A stretch of DNA of 64,000 nucleotides from Bacteroides fragilis (GTDB lineage: Bacteria; Bacteroidota; Bacteroidia; Bacteroidales; Bacteroidaceae). Positions 18,587-27,814 of the stretch are shown piece by piece. Position numbers and translations under genes: made by a program. The first letter of the stretch is position 1, and every line of letters starts with the position of its first letter. The notes beneath the pieces are model-generated. The model had not been told where the DNA came from. It ran no database searches and saw only the letters and a program-made list of their open reading frames with translations. Location: NCBI RefSeq assembly GCF_019583405.1, contig NZ_SZUU01000003.1, positions 434,001-498,000 of the forward strand, given 5' to 3'.

Positions 18587-20326
18587 ATGAAAAAGACATA
18601 TTTGTTTTTGTCGTTTTTTATTGCTCTCTTTTTGTTTTCGGCTTGTACTGACGATACTGAGCAATGTCTATATTCCCCTAAAGTTTTTGATACGGGTAAT
18701 CTATTGAGCAATAGAGTGAAAGAAGAATTTCTTAATTTTGATTACCCTGCCGGGATTGTTCCAATTCTTTATGCTGTAGATAGTATCGAACCCATCCAAA
18801 TGGGAGCTTATGCTGATGAATGTTTTAATGATCTTGTAGATTCGATATCCGAGTCAAGAGATTTTAAGTACAGGGGGATGTTGGTGCTTGTTTCGAAAAA
18901 TCCGAAGCTCATTCAAATACGTTTGGGTAATCGATATCGGGTTTATTGCAATATGACAGGAGCAACTTCCGGACTGGATTATTTAGATTTGCAAAAGCAA
19001 ATACAGGAGAGAGGTTTAGAAGAAACTCTTCCATTGTTTCTGCAAAATACTTCAGTTCGTATTCAGGAACTAAATGAGTTACCTTCATATAAAAAATATC
19101 GAATCAACTCTGCGATTTCAGTAATTTCTACTTGTTTGGAATATATAGGAACTCCTTCGGAGAACTTTTACGGAAAGTGTGTTTTAACCCCCATTTTAAA
19201 AATAACATCATTTGGGTATTATATTTTTAAATCATGGTTATTGACCTTCATGTTTGTATGTCTGATAATGCTTTTATGCCGTTGGATGATGTTTATGCTG
19301 GTGAAGCGTTTATTGGGAGAGAATGTTATAGCCCTTATGTGGACTCAAAAGATCATTAATTGGGGACTTGGTTTATTGTTTTCAATTTCTGCAGCAGCTT
19401 CGGCTATTATTTTATCCAGTGGACGAATGGAAGATGCGATAGCGTTGCAGGCCATTGGAATTCCTTTTATGGAGAATTTTCAGATTGCCGCTGCAGATTA
19501 TGTTTTGAAAACATCGTTTGTTGCCGCTTTCTTTTTTGTTTTAATGTATGCATTGAAACGAAATATCGTATCAGATATCTTTTTAATGATTCTTTTGGAA
19601 CCAGCCAAGCAGCAGGAAGTTTATCGTAGTTTGAGCGATGCTCAAAAGACTGCTTTGGTCATAGGACACGAAGCGGATCTCAATGAAGTTGAAACAAGTT
19701 CCGAACCATATTCCGAATTGTTCACTTCGCGTGTATCTAAACGGGAAACCGTGACTATTGTTTCATTGGCAATAGCGGCTTTATTTCTGATTCCGCGGCC
19801 TTTGATTATAATGGGTATTGCTTTAACCATTTACCCGTTGGCCGGACAATGTGTGAAGATTTATCATGTGGTGAGTAATCATACGCTTCCGGCACAAATA
19901 AAGGGAGATAGAAGAAGGGCATTAATAACCAATTTACTTATCATTTTTGTAATAGCTTTTATTACTGTTCTGATAGGACTGTTTTTTAATCCCATGCCGG
20001 ATAAAAAAGAAATTGATCAGAATGAAATGAAGATGGAATTGATTGCTCCGGATAGACTGGAAGGAAATTACACTGTTAGTAAATCTATTGCGGGGCAGAT
20101 CCAAGTATCCAGTGGTATTATTAAAAAAGTGAAAGATGGAACGTTTCAACTTTTGATAACCGGTAAATCTTCTCCTAAAGTGTATAAGTTGGATTTTAAT
20201 TCTGATAAAATGATATTTGTTTCAGGAGAACTGGGTAATGGAGCAATTCACTATGATAAAGATTTGGATAAAATAAAAATAGTATTTAATATAAATGAAC
20301 AAACGACATGGACAATTTCAAAGTGA
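18587..20326 (+). CDS. Membrane lipoprotein with TPM-like domain and several TM helices
   Basis: 579 residues. The signal peptide ends in a lipobox (LFLFSAC, C20). Residues ~30-160 resemble the TPM domain (VLVSKNPKLIQIRLGNRYR), a fold found in envelope proteins and photosystem/phosphatase factors. TM helices follow at about 205-230, 255-280, 300-325, 395-415 and 445-465. The C-terminal ~100 residues are soluble and beta-rich. A lipidated N-terminus plus inner-membrane helices implies retention in the inner membrane. The next gene, a coiled-coil lipoprotein, overlaps by 19 bases, so the two are co-translated and may form one envelope complex. Function unknown. Confidence 0.8.
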   Translation: MKKTYLFLSFFIALFLFSACTDDTEQCLYSPKVFDTGNLLSNRVKEEFLNFDYPAGIVPILYAVDSIEPIQMGAYADECFNDLVDSISESRDFKYRGMLVLVSKNPKLIQIRLGNRYRVYCNMTGATSGLDYLDLQKQIQERGLEETLPLFLQNTSVRIQELNELPSYKKYRINSAISVISTCLEYIGTPSENFYGKCVLTPILKITSFGYYIFKSWLLTFMFVCLIMLLCRWMMFMLVKRLLGENVIALMWTQKIINWGLGLLFSISAAASAIILSSGRMEDAIALQAIGIPFMENFQIAAADYVLKTSFVAAFFFVLMYALKRNIVSDIFLMILLEPAKQQEVYRSLSDAQKTALVIGHEADLNEVETSSEPYSELFTSRVSKRETVTIVSLAIAALFLIPRPLIIMGIALTIYPLAGQCVKIYHVVSNHTLPAQIKGDRRRALITNLLIIFVIAFITVLIGLFFNPMPDKKEIDQNEMKMELIAPDRLEGNYTVSKSIAGQIQVSSGIIKKVKDGTFQLLITGKSSPKVYKLDFNSDKMIFVSGELGNGAIHYDKDLDKIKIVFNINEQTTWTISK

Positions 20327-21051
20327 TTTATTCGATTCCGTTTTTGTTTTTTATTATCGTGTCCTGCAGTAACTCATCAACTGAGATGGTTGCTAAAAGT
20401 AAGTATGATGCTAAGATTGCCGAGTATAAGGAGTTGAACGAACAGCAAGCGGCTGTTATTGAAGATAATTTAGAGAAAAGTAAAATTATTAATAATGTGG
20501 TGACAGAATTAAATCAGATAGCCGGCAATACACATTCTTTGCGTGTGAATGTAGAGCATGGAGTAGGGGAATTGAGCCAGGCAGAAGAGATCAATCAGAA
20601 ACTTCAGACTCTGAAAAAGCGCTTAAGTGCTGTTGAGGGTAAGCGTAGTGACAGCAGTAAGAACCTGTTGGCAACGATGGATAAATTGAAAAGTATTATT
20701 GAGCAAAAAGAGATTGAAATCAACAATCTCAAACAGGAGATTGCGAACCAACAACAGACAATAGCTAATCAGAAAAATACAATTGCCAACCAACAGGTGA
20801 CGATCGATGCCCAGAGTCAGGAGTTAATGAATAAACAACAGGAAATGTGGTATAAATTAGGTACTGAGCTACACTCTGTCGTAGAAGAATTACCAAAAGT
20901 AAAAGGAAGAAAAGATAAGCGGAATATTAAAAACACCAGATACTATATTCTGAACAAAGCAAAAGAATGTTTTGAACATGCTGCACAACTGGGACATTCA
21001 CTTGCCGATTCGAAAGCCCGACAGGTGGAAGGGGAGATGAGTAGATTATAA
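20308..21051 (+). CDS. Coiled-coil lipoprotein, function unknown
   Basis: 247 residues. A short signal peptide ends in the lipobox IIVSC (C20). Residues ~35-180 are a long heptad-type coiled coil rich in Glu, Lys and Gln, with an internal repeat of the short unit (I)ANQ(Q/K) at about 146-165. The C-terminal ~60 residues are basic, then helical (YYILNKAKECFEHAAQLGH), and look like one tetratricopeptide-type helix pair. The start overlaps the end of the preceding membrane lipoprotein gene by 19 bases. The architecture suggests a periplasmic spacer or scaffold. I do not recognise a named family. Confidence 0.8.
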   Translation: MDNFKVIYSIPFLFFIIVSCSNSSTEMVAKSKYDAKIAEYKELNEQQAAVIEDNLEKSKIINNVVTELNQIAGNTHSLRVNVEHGVGELSQAEEINQKLQTLKKRLSAVEGKRSDSSKNLLATMDKLKSIIEQKEIEINNLKQEIANQQQTIANQKNTIANQQVTIDAQSQELMNKQQEMWYKLGTELHSVVEELPKVKGRKDKRNIKNTRYYILNKAKECFEHAAQLGHSLADSKARQVEGEMSRL

Positions 21052-21074
21052 AGTGTGATTTTATAGTTTTTCTG

Positions 21075-21103
21075 TTGTTAGTTAACAGAAAACACTAATT
21101 TTG
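21075..21103 (+). promoter_or_regulatory. Promoter of the cation/proton antiporter gene
   Basis: TTG at 21075-21077 and TAATTTTG at 21096-21103 are 18 bases apart. Expected transcription start is near 21110, just before the ATG at 21127. Confidence 0.6.
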
Positions 21104-21126
21104 CATTCGATTTAAATTCTATTCGA

Positions 21127-23391
21127 ATGTCACAACTTCCAACATTAATAGCCGACCTCGCCCTGATTCTGATTTGTGCCGGTATAATGACTCTGTTATT
21201 CAAGAAGTTGAAGCAACCGCTTGTGCTGGGCTATGTGGTTGCCGGATTTCTTGCCAGTCCACACATGCCCTATACACCTTCGGTGATGGATGTGGCCAAT
21301 ATTAAAACTTGGGCTGATATTGGAGTCATCTTCTTGCTTTTTGCTCTTGGATTGGAATTTAGTTTTAAGAAGATAGTCAAGGTGGGAGGGACGGCTGTTA
21401 TTGCCGCCTGTACCATTATCTTCTGTATGATTCTTCTTGGCATTGCCGTCGGTATGGGGTTCGGCTGGCAACGTATGGATAGCCTGTTCTTGGGAGGTAT
21501 GATCGCCATGTCTTCTACTACAATTATTTATAAGGCATTTGATGACTTAGGATTGCGGAAGAAACAGTTTACGGGTTTAGTACTCAGTATTCTTATTCTT
21601 GAAGATATACTTGCCATTGTTTTAATGGTAATGCTTTCGACGATGGCAGTCAGCAATAACTTTGAAGGGACAGAAATGCTGGGCAGTATCGGTAAGTTAC
21701 TTTTTTTCCTTATTCTTTGGTTTGTCGTTGGCATTTATGCCATACCCGAGTTCCTGAAGCGTTGTCGGAAACTGATGAGTGAAGAAACGCTGTTAATCGT
21801 ATCTCTGGCTCTTTGTTTCGGTATGGTGGCTATTGCTGCCAATACCGGTTTCTCGGCTGCTTTTGGTGCTTTCATTATGGGGTCTATCCTGGCCGAGACG
21901 ATTGAGGCGGAATCTATCGATCGATTGGTAAAGCCTGTGAAAGACTTATTTGGTGCTATCTTTTTTGTATCGGTCGGGATGATGGTAGATCCTGCGATGA
22001 TTATTGAATATGCGGTTCCTATCATAGTCATTACGTTGGCAGTGATTCTGGGACAGGCCTTTTTCGGAACAATGGGGGTTATGTTGGCAGGACAGCCTTT
22101 AAAGACAGCCATGCAGTGTGGCTTTAGCCTGACGCAGATAGGAGAGTTTGCTTTTATTATTGCTTCTCTGGGCTTATCACTGCATGTGACCAGTGATTTC
22201 CTATATCCGATTGTGGTGGCTGTTTCCGTGATCACGACATTTCTGACTCCTTATATGATTCGTGTTGCCGAGCCTGCCTCAAACTTCGTCGATCGTAAGT
22301 TACCCGAATCCTGGAGACGTTTCCTGATGCGATATACTACCGGTACGCGGACTGTCAATCACGAAAGTTTGTGGCGGAAGCTATTGTTTGCCTTAGCACG
22401 TATTCTGGTGGTGTATTCCATTGTCAGTATTTCGGTAATTACCCTTTCGTTCCGTTTTGTAGTACCTTTGCTACGCGAACATTTGCCGGGTATCTGGGGC
22501 CCATTGGCAGGAGCTGTTTTTACTATCTTGTGCATATCCCCTTTTTTGCGGGCCATTATGGTGAAGAAGAATCACTCGGTCGAATTTATAACTTTGTGGA
22601 ATGATAATCGTGTCAATCGCGGACCGCTGGTTTCCACGGTTGTATTTCGTGTCGCAGTGTCAGTTCTGTTTGTTATGTTTGTCATTACCCGTTTGTTTAA
22701 AGCTTCGGTAGGACTGATGTTCGGAGTGGCTTTGTTACTGGTGATTCTGATGATACTTTCGAGGCAGTTAAAAAAACAATCCATTTTGATAGAACGTAAA
22801 TTTTTTCAGAATCTTCGTTCACGTGATATACGCGCTGAGTATTTGGGAGAGAAAAAACCGGCTTATGCCGGACGTTTGCTTTCAAGAGACCTGCATCTGA
22901 CTGATTTTGAAATACCGGGAGAGTCGGCTTGGGCCGGAAAAACCTTGCTTGAACTGAATCTGGGTAAGAAGTATGGAGTGCATGTAGTCTCCATTCTTCG
23001 GGGAAAACGTAGGATTAACATTCCGGGTGGTTCTATCCGTCTGTTTCCGATGGACAAAATACAAGTGATCGGTACTGATGACCAGCTGAATACCTTCGCA
23101 GAAGAGATGTCGCATGTTGCTGTGATCGATTCGGGAGTGTTTGAGAAGAGTGAAATGACTTTGAAGCAATTGTTGATCGATACAGACTCTGCTTTTCTGG
23201 GCAAAACGCTGCGTGAATCGGGCATTCGTGATAAATACCATTGCCTGATTGCCGGCGTGGAGCGGGGAGGAGAAGCTTTGATGACGCCTGACGTGAATGT
23301 TCCTTTTGAAGAAGGAGATGTAGTGTGGGTGGTAGGTGAGAATGAAGATGTGTACCGGTTAATAGGACAAAATTGTGATAGAAAACGTTAA
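21127..23391 (+). CDS. CPA2-family cation/proton antiporter with C-terminal TrkA-type domains
   Basis: 754 residues. The first ~400 residues are a Na+/H+ exchanger-type (PF00999) bundle of about 12 helices, with LPTLIADLALILICAGI at the start and the conserved GLEFSFKK and SSTTIIYK stretches. A second set of helices lies at ~425-560. The C-terminal part (about 590-754) holds two RCK_C/TrkA_C-like domains (GESAWAGKTLLELNL... and DSAFLGKTLRESGIRD...). It resembles KefB/KefC-like K+/H+ or Na+/H+ antiporters gated by a ligand at the C-terminal domains. It starts a run of closely spaced genes that continues with a LysE-type exporter and a DUF4924 protein. Confidence 0.9.
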   Translation: MSQLPTLIADLALILICAGIMTLLFKKLKQPLVLGYVVAGFLASPHMPYTPSVMDVANIKTWADIGVIFLLFALGLEFSFKKIVKVGGTAVIAACTIIFCMILLGIAVGMGFGWQRMDSLFLGGMIAMSSTTIIYKAFDDLGLRKKQFTGLVLSILILEDILAIVLMVMLSTMAVSNNFEGTEMLGSIGKLLFFLILWFVVGIYAIPEFLKRCRKLMSEETLLIVSLALCFGMVAIAANTGFSAAFGAFIMGSILAETIEAESIDRLVKPVKDLFGAIFFVSVGMMVDPAMIIEYAVPIIVITLAVILGQAFFGTMGVMLAGQPLKTAMQCGFSLTQIGEFAFIIASLGLSLHVTSDFLYPIVVAVSVITTFLTPYMIRVAEPASNFVDRKLPESWRRFLMRYTTGTRTVNHESLWRKLLFALARILVVYSIVSISVITLSFRFVVPLLREHLPGIWGPLAGAVFTILCISPFLRAIMVKKNHSVEFITLWNDNRVNRGPLVSTVVFRVAVSVLFVMFVITRLFKASVGLMFGVALLLVILMILSRQLKKQSILIERKFFQNLRSRDIRAEYLGEKKPAYAGRLLSRDLHLTDFEIPGESAWAGKTLLELNLGKKYGVHVVSILRGKRRINIPGGSIRLFPMDKIQVIGTDDQLNTFAEEMSHVAVIDSGVFEKSEMTLKQLLIDTDSAFLGKTLRESGIRDKYHCLIAGVERGGEALMTPDVNVPFEEGDVVWVVGENEDVYRLIGQNCDRKR

Positions 23392-23432
23392 CAAGATACT
23401 GGCATATCATAAAAAAATGCGATATTTGCGGA

Positions 23433-24086
23433 ATGATTCAGATAGAGACTATACTTGATATACTGGTTAAAGGATTCGTTATCGGCATTGTGGTTTCTGC
23501 GCCGCTGGGGCCTGTAGGTGTCCTTTGTATTCAGCGTACTTTGAACAAAGGGCGTTGGTATGGATTTGTCACCGGACTGGGGGCTTCGTTGAGTGATATT
23601 GCTTATGCTCTTTTGACGGGATATGGCATGAGCTTCGTATTCGATTATATCAATAAAAATATTTTTTATCTGCAACTCCTCGGAAGTATCATGCTATTGG
23701 CTTTTGGTATTTATACATTCCGCAGCAATCCTGTGCAATCCATTCGGCCTGTATCGGCCAATAAAGGTTCTTATTTCCACAACTTCATTACCGCCTTTGC
23801 GGTTACACTTTCCAATCCGCTTATTATTTTTCTTTTCATCGGTCTGTTTGCCCGTTTTGCTTTTGTGCAACCCGGAGTATTGGTCTTTGAAGAGATTACG
23901 GGCTATCTGGCCATTGCCCTCGGAGCGCTGGCGTGGTGGTTTGGAATAACTTTCTTTGTTAATAAAGTGCGGACGCGATTCAATTTGCGGGGTATCTGGA
24001 TTTTGAACCGGGTGATTGGCAGTATCGTGATGGCAGTATCCGTGTTCGGACTCATATTCACTTTGCTGGGAGAATCTATTTATTGA
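23433..24086 (+). CDS. LysE/RhtB-family exporter
   Basis: 217 residues with six predicted TM helices. The N-terminal GIVVSAPLGPVGVLCIQRTL is the family signature (a P-x-G-P in the first helix), and NPLIIFLFIGLFA is the later conserved NP motif. The family exports amino acids or similar small molecules; substrate unknown. It lies 41 bases after the antiporter and 18 bases before the DUF4924 gene, indicating an operon. Confidence 0.9.
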   Translation: MIQIETILDILVKGFVIGIVVSAPLGPVGVLCIQRTLNKGRWYGFVTGLGASLSDIAYALLTGYGMSFVFDYINKNIFYLQLLGSIMLLAFGIYTFRSNPVQSIRPVSANKGSYFHNFITAFAVTLSNPLIIFLFIGLFARFAFVQPGVLVFEEITGYLAIALGALAWWFGITFFVNKVRTRFNLRGIWILNRVIGSIVMAVSVFGLIFTLLGESIY

Positions 24087-24104
24087 TAGGAGAAAAGACA
24101 GAAG

Positions 24105-24650
24105 ATGAAAATAGCGCAACAACTCAAGGAGAAGAACATTGCCGAATACCTTATTTATATGTGGCAGATAGAGGATTTGATCCGTGCCAATGATTGTGAT
24201 GTCGACCGGATTGAGGAGAATATCGTTTCCCGTTATCAAGTGAGCGATGAAGAGCGTCGTGAACTGACAGAATGGTATGCTAATCTGGCTTCGATGATGC
24301 GGGAAGAGGGAGTTCGTGAGAAAGGACATCTCCAGATTAACCGGAACGTAATCATCAACCTGACCGAATTGCACGCTGCCCTGTTGGCATCACCTAAATT
24401 TCCTTTCTATAGTTCGGCTTATTTCAAAGCATTACCCTTTATTGTAGAATTACGAAATAAAAACGGTCAGAAGGAAGAACCGGAGCTGGAAACCTGTTTC
24501 GAAGCTTTGTATGGCATGATGCTGTTGCGCTTGCAAAAGAAGCCGGTCAGTCCGGAGACTACGAAGGCAATGGAAGCTATCAGTAGCTTTTTGTCTATGT
24601 TGGCCAACTATTATGATAAGGATAGAAAAGGAGAGTTAAAACTGGAATAA
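24105..24650 (+). CDS. DUF4924 family protein
   Basis: 181 residues, all-helical, cytoplasmic, highly charged. It fits the Bacteroidetes-restricted DUF4924 family (MKIAQQLKEKNIAEYLIYMWQ is its usual start). There are no catalytic motifs, and function is unknown. It is linked to the LysE exporter upstream and, across a 135-base gap filled by a palindromic repeat, to rfbD and prfC downstream. Confidence 0.85.
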   Translation: MKIAQQLKEKNIAEYLIYMWQIEDLIRANDCDVDRIEENIVSRYQVSDEERRELTEWYANLASMMREEGVREKGHLQINRNVIINLTELHAALLASPKFPFYSSAYFKALPFIVELRNKNGQKEEPELETCFEALYGMMLLRLQKKPVSPETTKAMEAISSFLSMLANYYDKDRKGELKLE

Positions 24651-24660
24651 AACGAATCAG

Positions 24661-24767
24661 ACTCACCATAGAGTAGTACAGGGTTCCATAGAGATGGTTT
24701 TCTCTTAATATCCTATAAACAAGAGGTTAAAACTCTGTGAGACTCCGTGTTACTCTGTGGTGAATCC
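24661..24767. repeat. Intergenic palindromic repeat, copy B
   Basis: Arms of about 35 bases (24661-24694 and 24731-24767) are imperfectly inverted. The right arm carries the core CTCCGTGTTACTCTGTGG, aligned with the cores of copies A (3483) and C (56480). It separates DUF4924 from rfbD. Confidence 0.7.
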
Positions 24768-24785
24768 AACTAAAAAAATACCGAG

Positions 24786-25649
24786 ATGAATATATTGGTC
24801 ACCGGAGCCAACGGGCAACTTGGCAATGAAATGCAGGTACTTGCCAGAGAAAACCTGCAGCATACGTATTTTTTTACGGATGTACAGGAGTTGGACATTT
24901 GTGATGAACAGGCTGTTTATGCCTATGTGAGTGAACATAAGATTGACATCATCGTGAATTGCGCTGCTTATACAGCGGTAGACAAGGCTGAGGATAATGC
25001 CGAACTTTGCGACAAACTGAATAATATAGCACCGGGATATCTGGCACGGGCGGCTCAGGCTAATGGCGCTGCAATGATTCAAGTTTCTACCGATTATGTG
25101 TTTGACGGTACAGCGCATATCCCTTATACGGAAGAGGAACCTACTTGTCCGGCTTCGGTTTATGGCTCTACCAAGCTGGCGGGCGAACAGAACGTGATGG
25201 ATCATTGCGAGAAAGCTATGGTAATTCGTACGGCATGGTTGTACTCCATCTATGGCAATAATTTTGTAAAGACAATGATTCGTCTCGGGCAGGAGCGTGA
25301 TTCTTTGGGAGTCATTTTCGATCAGATCGGTACACCGACTTACGCTAATGATTTGGCCCAAGCTATTTTTGCAGCGATCAATAAAGGCGTTGTCCGTGGC
25401 ATTTACCATTTCAGTGACGAAGGTGTTTGTTCCTGGTATGACTTTACCATAGCCATCCATCGCCTGGCGGGCATTGCTTCGTGCAAGGTAAAACCGTTGC
25501 ATACCGCCGATTATCCGGCAAAGGCACCCCGTCCGCACTATTCCGTACTCGATAAAACAAAGATAAAAGATACATTTGGCATTGAGATCCCGCATTGGGA
25601 GGAGAGCCTGAAACGTTGCATTAATCAATTAAGAATGGAGACACTTTGA
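24786..25649 (+). CDS. rfbD: dTDP-4-dehydrorhamnose reductase
   Basis: 287 residues of the extended SDR family. The nucleotide-binding motif is GANGQLG (residues 7-13), and the catalytic Ser/Thr-Tyr-Lys set is seen as STDYVF and YGSTKLAGE. It reduces dTDP-4-dehydro-L-rhamnose to dTDP-L-rhamnose with NADPH for cell-surface polysaccharide. rfbA, B and C are not here; the gene instead sits 24 bases before prfC, an arrangement that does not imply a shared function. Confidence 0.95.
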   Translation: MNILVTGANGQLGNEMQVLARENLQHTYFFTDVQELDICDEQAVYAYVSEHKIDIIVNCAAYTAVDKAEDNAELCDKLNNIAPGYLARAAQANGAAMIQVSTDYVFDGTAHIPYTEEEPTCPASVYGSTKLAGEQNVMDHCEKAMVIRTAWLYSIYGNNFVKTMIRLGQERDSLGVIFDQIGTPTYANDLAQAIFAAINKGVVRGIYHFSDEGVCSWYDFTIAIHRLAGIASCKVKPLHTADYPAKAPRPHYSVLDKTKIKDTFGIEIPHWEESLKRCINQLRMETL

Positions 25650-25673
25650 TTCTTCATCCTCAATTCTCGAAAT

Positions 25674-27248
25674 ATGGCAGATAATACAGAAATACTAAGA
25701 CGGCGCACTTTCGCCATTATTGCACATCCGGATGCCGGTAAAACTTCGTTGACTGAGAAGTTACTGTTGTTTGGCGGACAGATTCAGGTGGCAGGAGCAG
25801 TAAAAAGTAACAAGATCAAAAAGACGGCAACTTCCGACTGGATGGAGATCGAGAAACAACGTGGTATCTCGGTGACAACTTCGGTGATGGAGTTTGACTA
25901 TCGGGACTATAAGATTAATATTCTGGATACTCCGGGGCACCAGGACTTTGCCGAAGATACCTATCGTACCTTGACGGCGGTAGACAGTGTCATCATCGTG
26001 GTAGATGGAGCGAAGGGTGTGGAAACCCAGACCCGCAAGCTAATGGAAGTCTGCCGGATGCGGAATACGCCGGTAATCATCTTTGTGAACAAAATGGACC
26101 GTGAAGGTAAAGATCCGTTTGACTTGCTGGATGAATTGGAAGAAGAACTGATGATTCAGGTACGTCCTCTGTCTTGGCCTATCGAACAGGGACCCCGCTT
26201 CAAGGGAGTTTACAATATCTACGAACAGAAACTGGACCTCTATCAACCTTCCAAACAAGTGGTGACGGAGAAAGTGGAAATAGATATTCATTCTGACGAG
26301 TTGGATCGGCAGATCGGCGATACGCTGGCAGATAAGTTACGCGGTGATTTGGAATTGATAGAAGGTGTATATCCCGAATTTGATGTAGAAACATATCTGC
26401 AGGGAGAGTGTGCACCGGTCTTTTTCGGTTCGGCTTTAAATAATTTTGGTGTGCAGGAACTGCTCAATTGTTTTGTTGAGATTGCCCCCGCCCCCCGTCC
26501 CGTACATGCCGAAGAGCGTGAGGTGATCCCCGAGGAGCCTAAATTTACCGGTTTTATTTTCAAGATTACGGCTAACATCGACCCCAATCACCGTTCGTGC
26601 GTGGCCTTCTGCAAAATCTGTTCAGGTAAGTTTGTACGAAACGCCCCTTATCTGCATGTACGTCATGGTAAGACTATGCGTTTCTCCTCACCCACCCAGT
26701 TTATGGCACAACGTAAGACAACTATTGATGAGGCTTGGGCCGGAGATATTATCGGTTTGCCGGATAACGGAACATTTAAGATTGGCGATACGCTTACCGA
26801 AGGAGAACAGCTTCATTTCCGTGGTTTGCCGAGCTTCTCACCGGAGATGTTCAAGTACATAGAGAATGCCGATCCGATGAAGCAGAAACAGCTTGCCAAG
26901 GGCATCGACCAGTTGATGGACGAAGGTGTGGCCCAGTTGTTTGTCAATCAGTTCAACGGTCGCAAGATTATCGGTACGGTAGGTCAGTTGCAGTTTGAGG
27001 TTATTCAATATCGTTTGCTGAACGAATACAATGCTTCTTGCCGTTGGGAGCCGTTGAGTTTGTACAAAGCATGCTGGATTGAAAGCGATGACCTGGAAGA
27101 GTTGGAAGCATTCAAGAAACGTAAATATCAGTATATGGCCAAGGATCGTGAAGGACGCGATGTTTTCCTGGCCGATTCGAACTATGTGTTGCAGATGGCA
27201 CAGATGGATTTCAAAAATATCCGGTTCCACTTTACAAGCGAATTCTGA
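25674..27248 (+). CDS. prfC: Peptide chain release factor 3
   Basis: 524 residues, full length. GTPase motifs are clear: [15 protein letters not shown] (P-loop), the switch I stretch around [24 protein letters not shown] (G3) and NKMDRE (G4). The C-terminal domains specific to RF3 follow ([18 protein letters not shown]). RF3 recycles RF1/RF2 from the ribosome after peptide release. The closest upstream gene is rfbD, 24 bases away. Confidence 0.97.
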   Translation: MADNTEILRRRTFAIIAHPDAGKTSLTEKLLLFGGQIQVAGAVKSNKIKKTATSDWMEIEKQRGISVTTSVMEFDYRDYKINILDTPGHQDFAEDTYRTLTAVDSVIIVVDGAKGVETQTRKLMEVCRMRNTPVIIFVNKMDREGKDPFDLLDELEEELMIQVRPLSWPIEQGPRFKGVYNIYEQKLDLYQPSKQVVTEKVEIDIHSDELDRQIGDTLADKLRGDLELIEGVYPEFDVETYLQGECAPVFFGSALNNFGVQELLNCFVEIAPAPRPVHAEEREVIPEEPKFTGFIFKITANIDPNHRSCVAFCKICSGKFVRNAPYLHVRHGKTMRFSSPTQFMAQRKTTIDEAWAGDIIGLPDNGTFKIGDTLTEGEQLHFRGLPSFSPEMFKYIENADPMKQKQLAKGIDQLMDEGVAQLFVNQFNGRKIIGTVGQLQFEVIQYRLLNEYNASCRWEPLSLYKACWIESDDLEELEAFKKRKYQYMAKDREGRDVFLADSNYVLQMAQMDFKNIRFHFTSEF

Positions 27249-27276
27249 TTCGCTTCATAAAAAAGACCGGATCAAG

Positions 27277-27316
27277 ACGGTGGACGAGTTGCAGTGCAGT
27301 GCAATTTGTCCACCGT
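27277..27316. terminator. Strong hairpin after prfC
   Basis: ACGGTGGAC (27277-27285) and GTCCACCGT (27308-27316) form a perfect 9-bp stem, continued inward by TTGCA/TGCAA. There is no long T run behind it, so it may be an RNA-processing or factor-assisted termination structure rather than a simple terminator. Confidence 0.5.
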
Positions 27317-27399
27317 TTGTCGTATATGGCATTGGGTCGGCGAGCTTTCCCCCGATACATTTCACCCCAACCCTTTTATCCTTTAAACCAACGTTGTTC

Positions 27400-27467
27400 G
27401 ACACCCCCATGTCAGGCATGCTGACACCCCCATGTCGGATGTGTCGACACCCCCATGTCGGATATCC
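27400..27467. repeat. Three tandem 23-bp repeats
   Basis: The 14-mer GACACCCCCATGTC starts at 27400, 27423 and 27446, an exact 23-base period, with variable 9-base spacers. Each unit contains GACA-N6-TGTC, a small inverted repeat. The array lies between prfC and the menaquinone operon. The rest of 27317-27814 shows only short open frames I cannot support. Confidence 0.85.
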
Positions 27468-27781
27468 TTTCTTTAAGGCTTAGTTCCGGTTGGTAGGTAA
27501 GAGAGGACATCGATCTTTCTGTCCATATAAAAACACCTTCTTAATGAAAGTTTCGGCTTGGCAGTCGTTGCGAGAGGCTGGATGTACTGACCGGACTTTT
27601 ATCCTTAAGAGTAACAGCCCGGTATGTTTGTTTGCAGACCTGAAGCGTGGTGCTTTCATTCTGTCCGGTTGTCGGGTGAAACGATGATTCGCGCATCTTC
27701 TGTGAGTCCGGACGCAGGTTTCTTTCTGTACCTTATGGTATAATTTTCCCTAAAGAAACAGGGATGTTGCCTTAAATATTT

Positions 27782-27789
27782 TACCTTTG
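27782..27789 (+). promoter_or_regulatory. -7 element of the menaquinone operon
   Basis: TACCTTTG is an exact TAnnTTTG match 25 bases before the first gene of the men cluster. A correctly spaced TTG is not evident. Confidence 0.5.
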
Positions 27790-27814
27790 TAATCTAAACA
27801 AAAAACTCGAGGTC

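Noticed and set aside
24750..25628. 292-residue open frame opposite rfbD
   Set aside because: It is antisense to a clearly functional SDR gene with intact motifs, and its composition (Cys/His/Ile-rich, no domain) fits a shadow.
27400..27467. CRISPR array
   Set aside because: Only three units with 14-base repeats and 9-base spacers, and no cas genes nearby; dimensions do not fit CRISPR.
27490..27687. 65-residue open frame between prfC and the men operon
   Set aside because: No promoter, no domain, mixed Cys/Arg composition; not distinguishable from chance.
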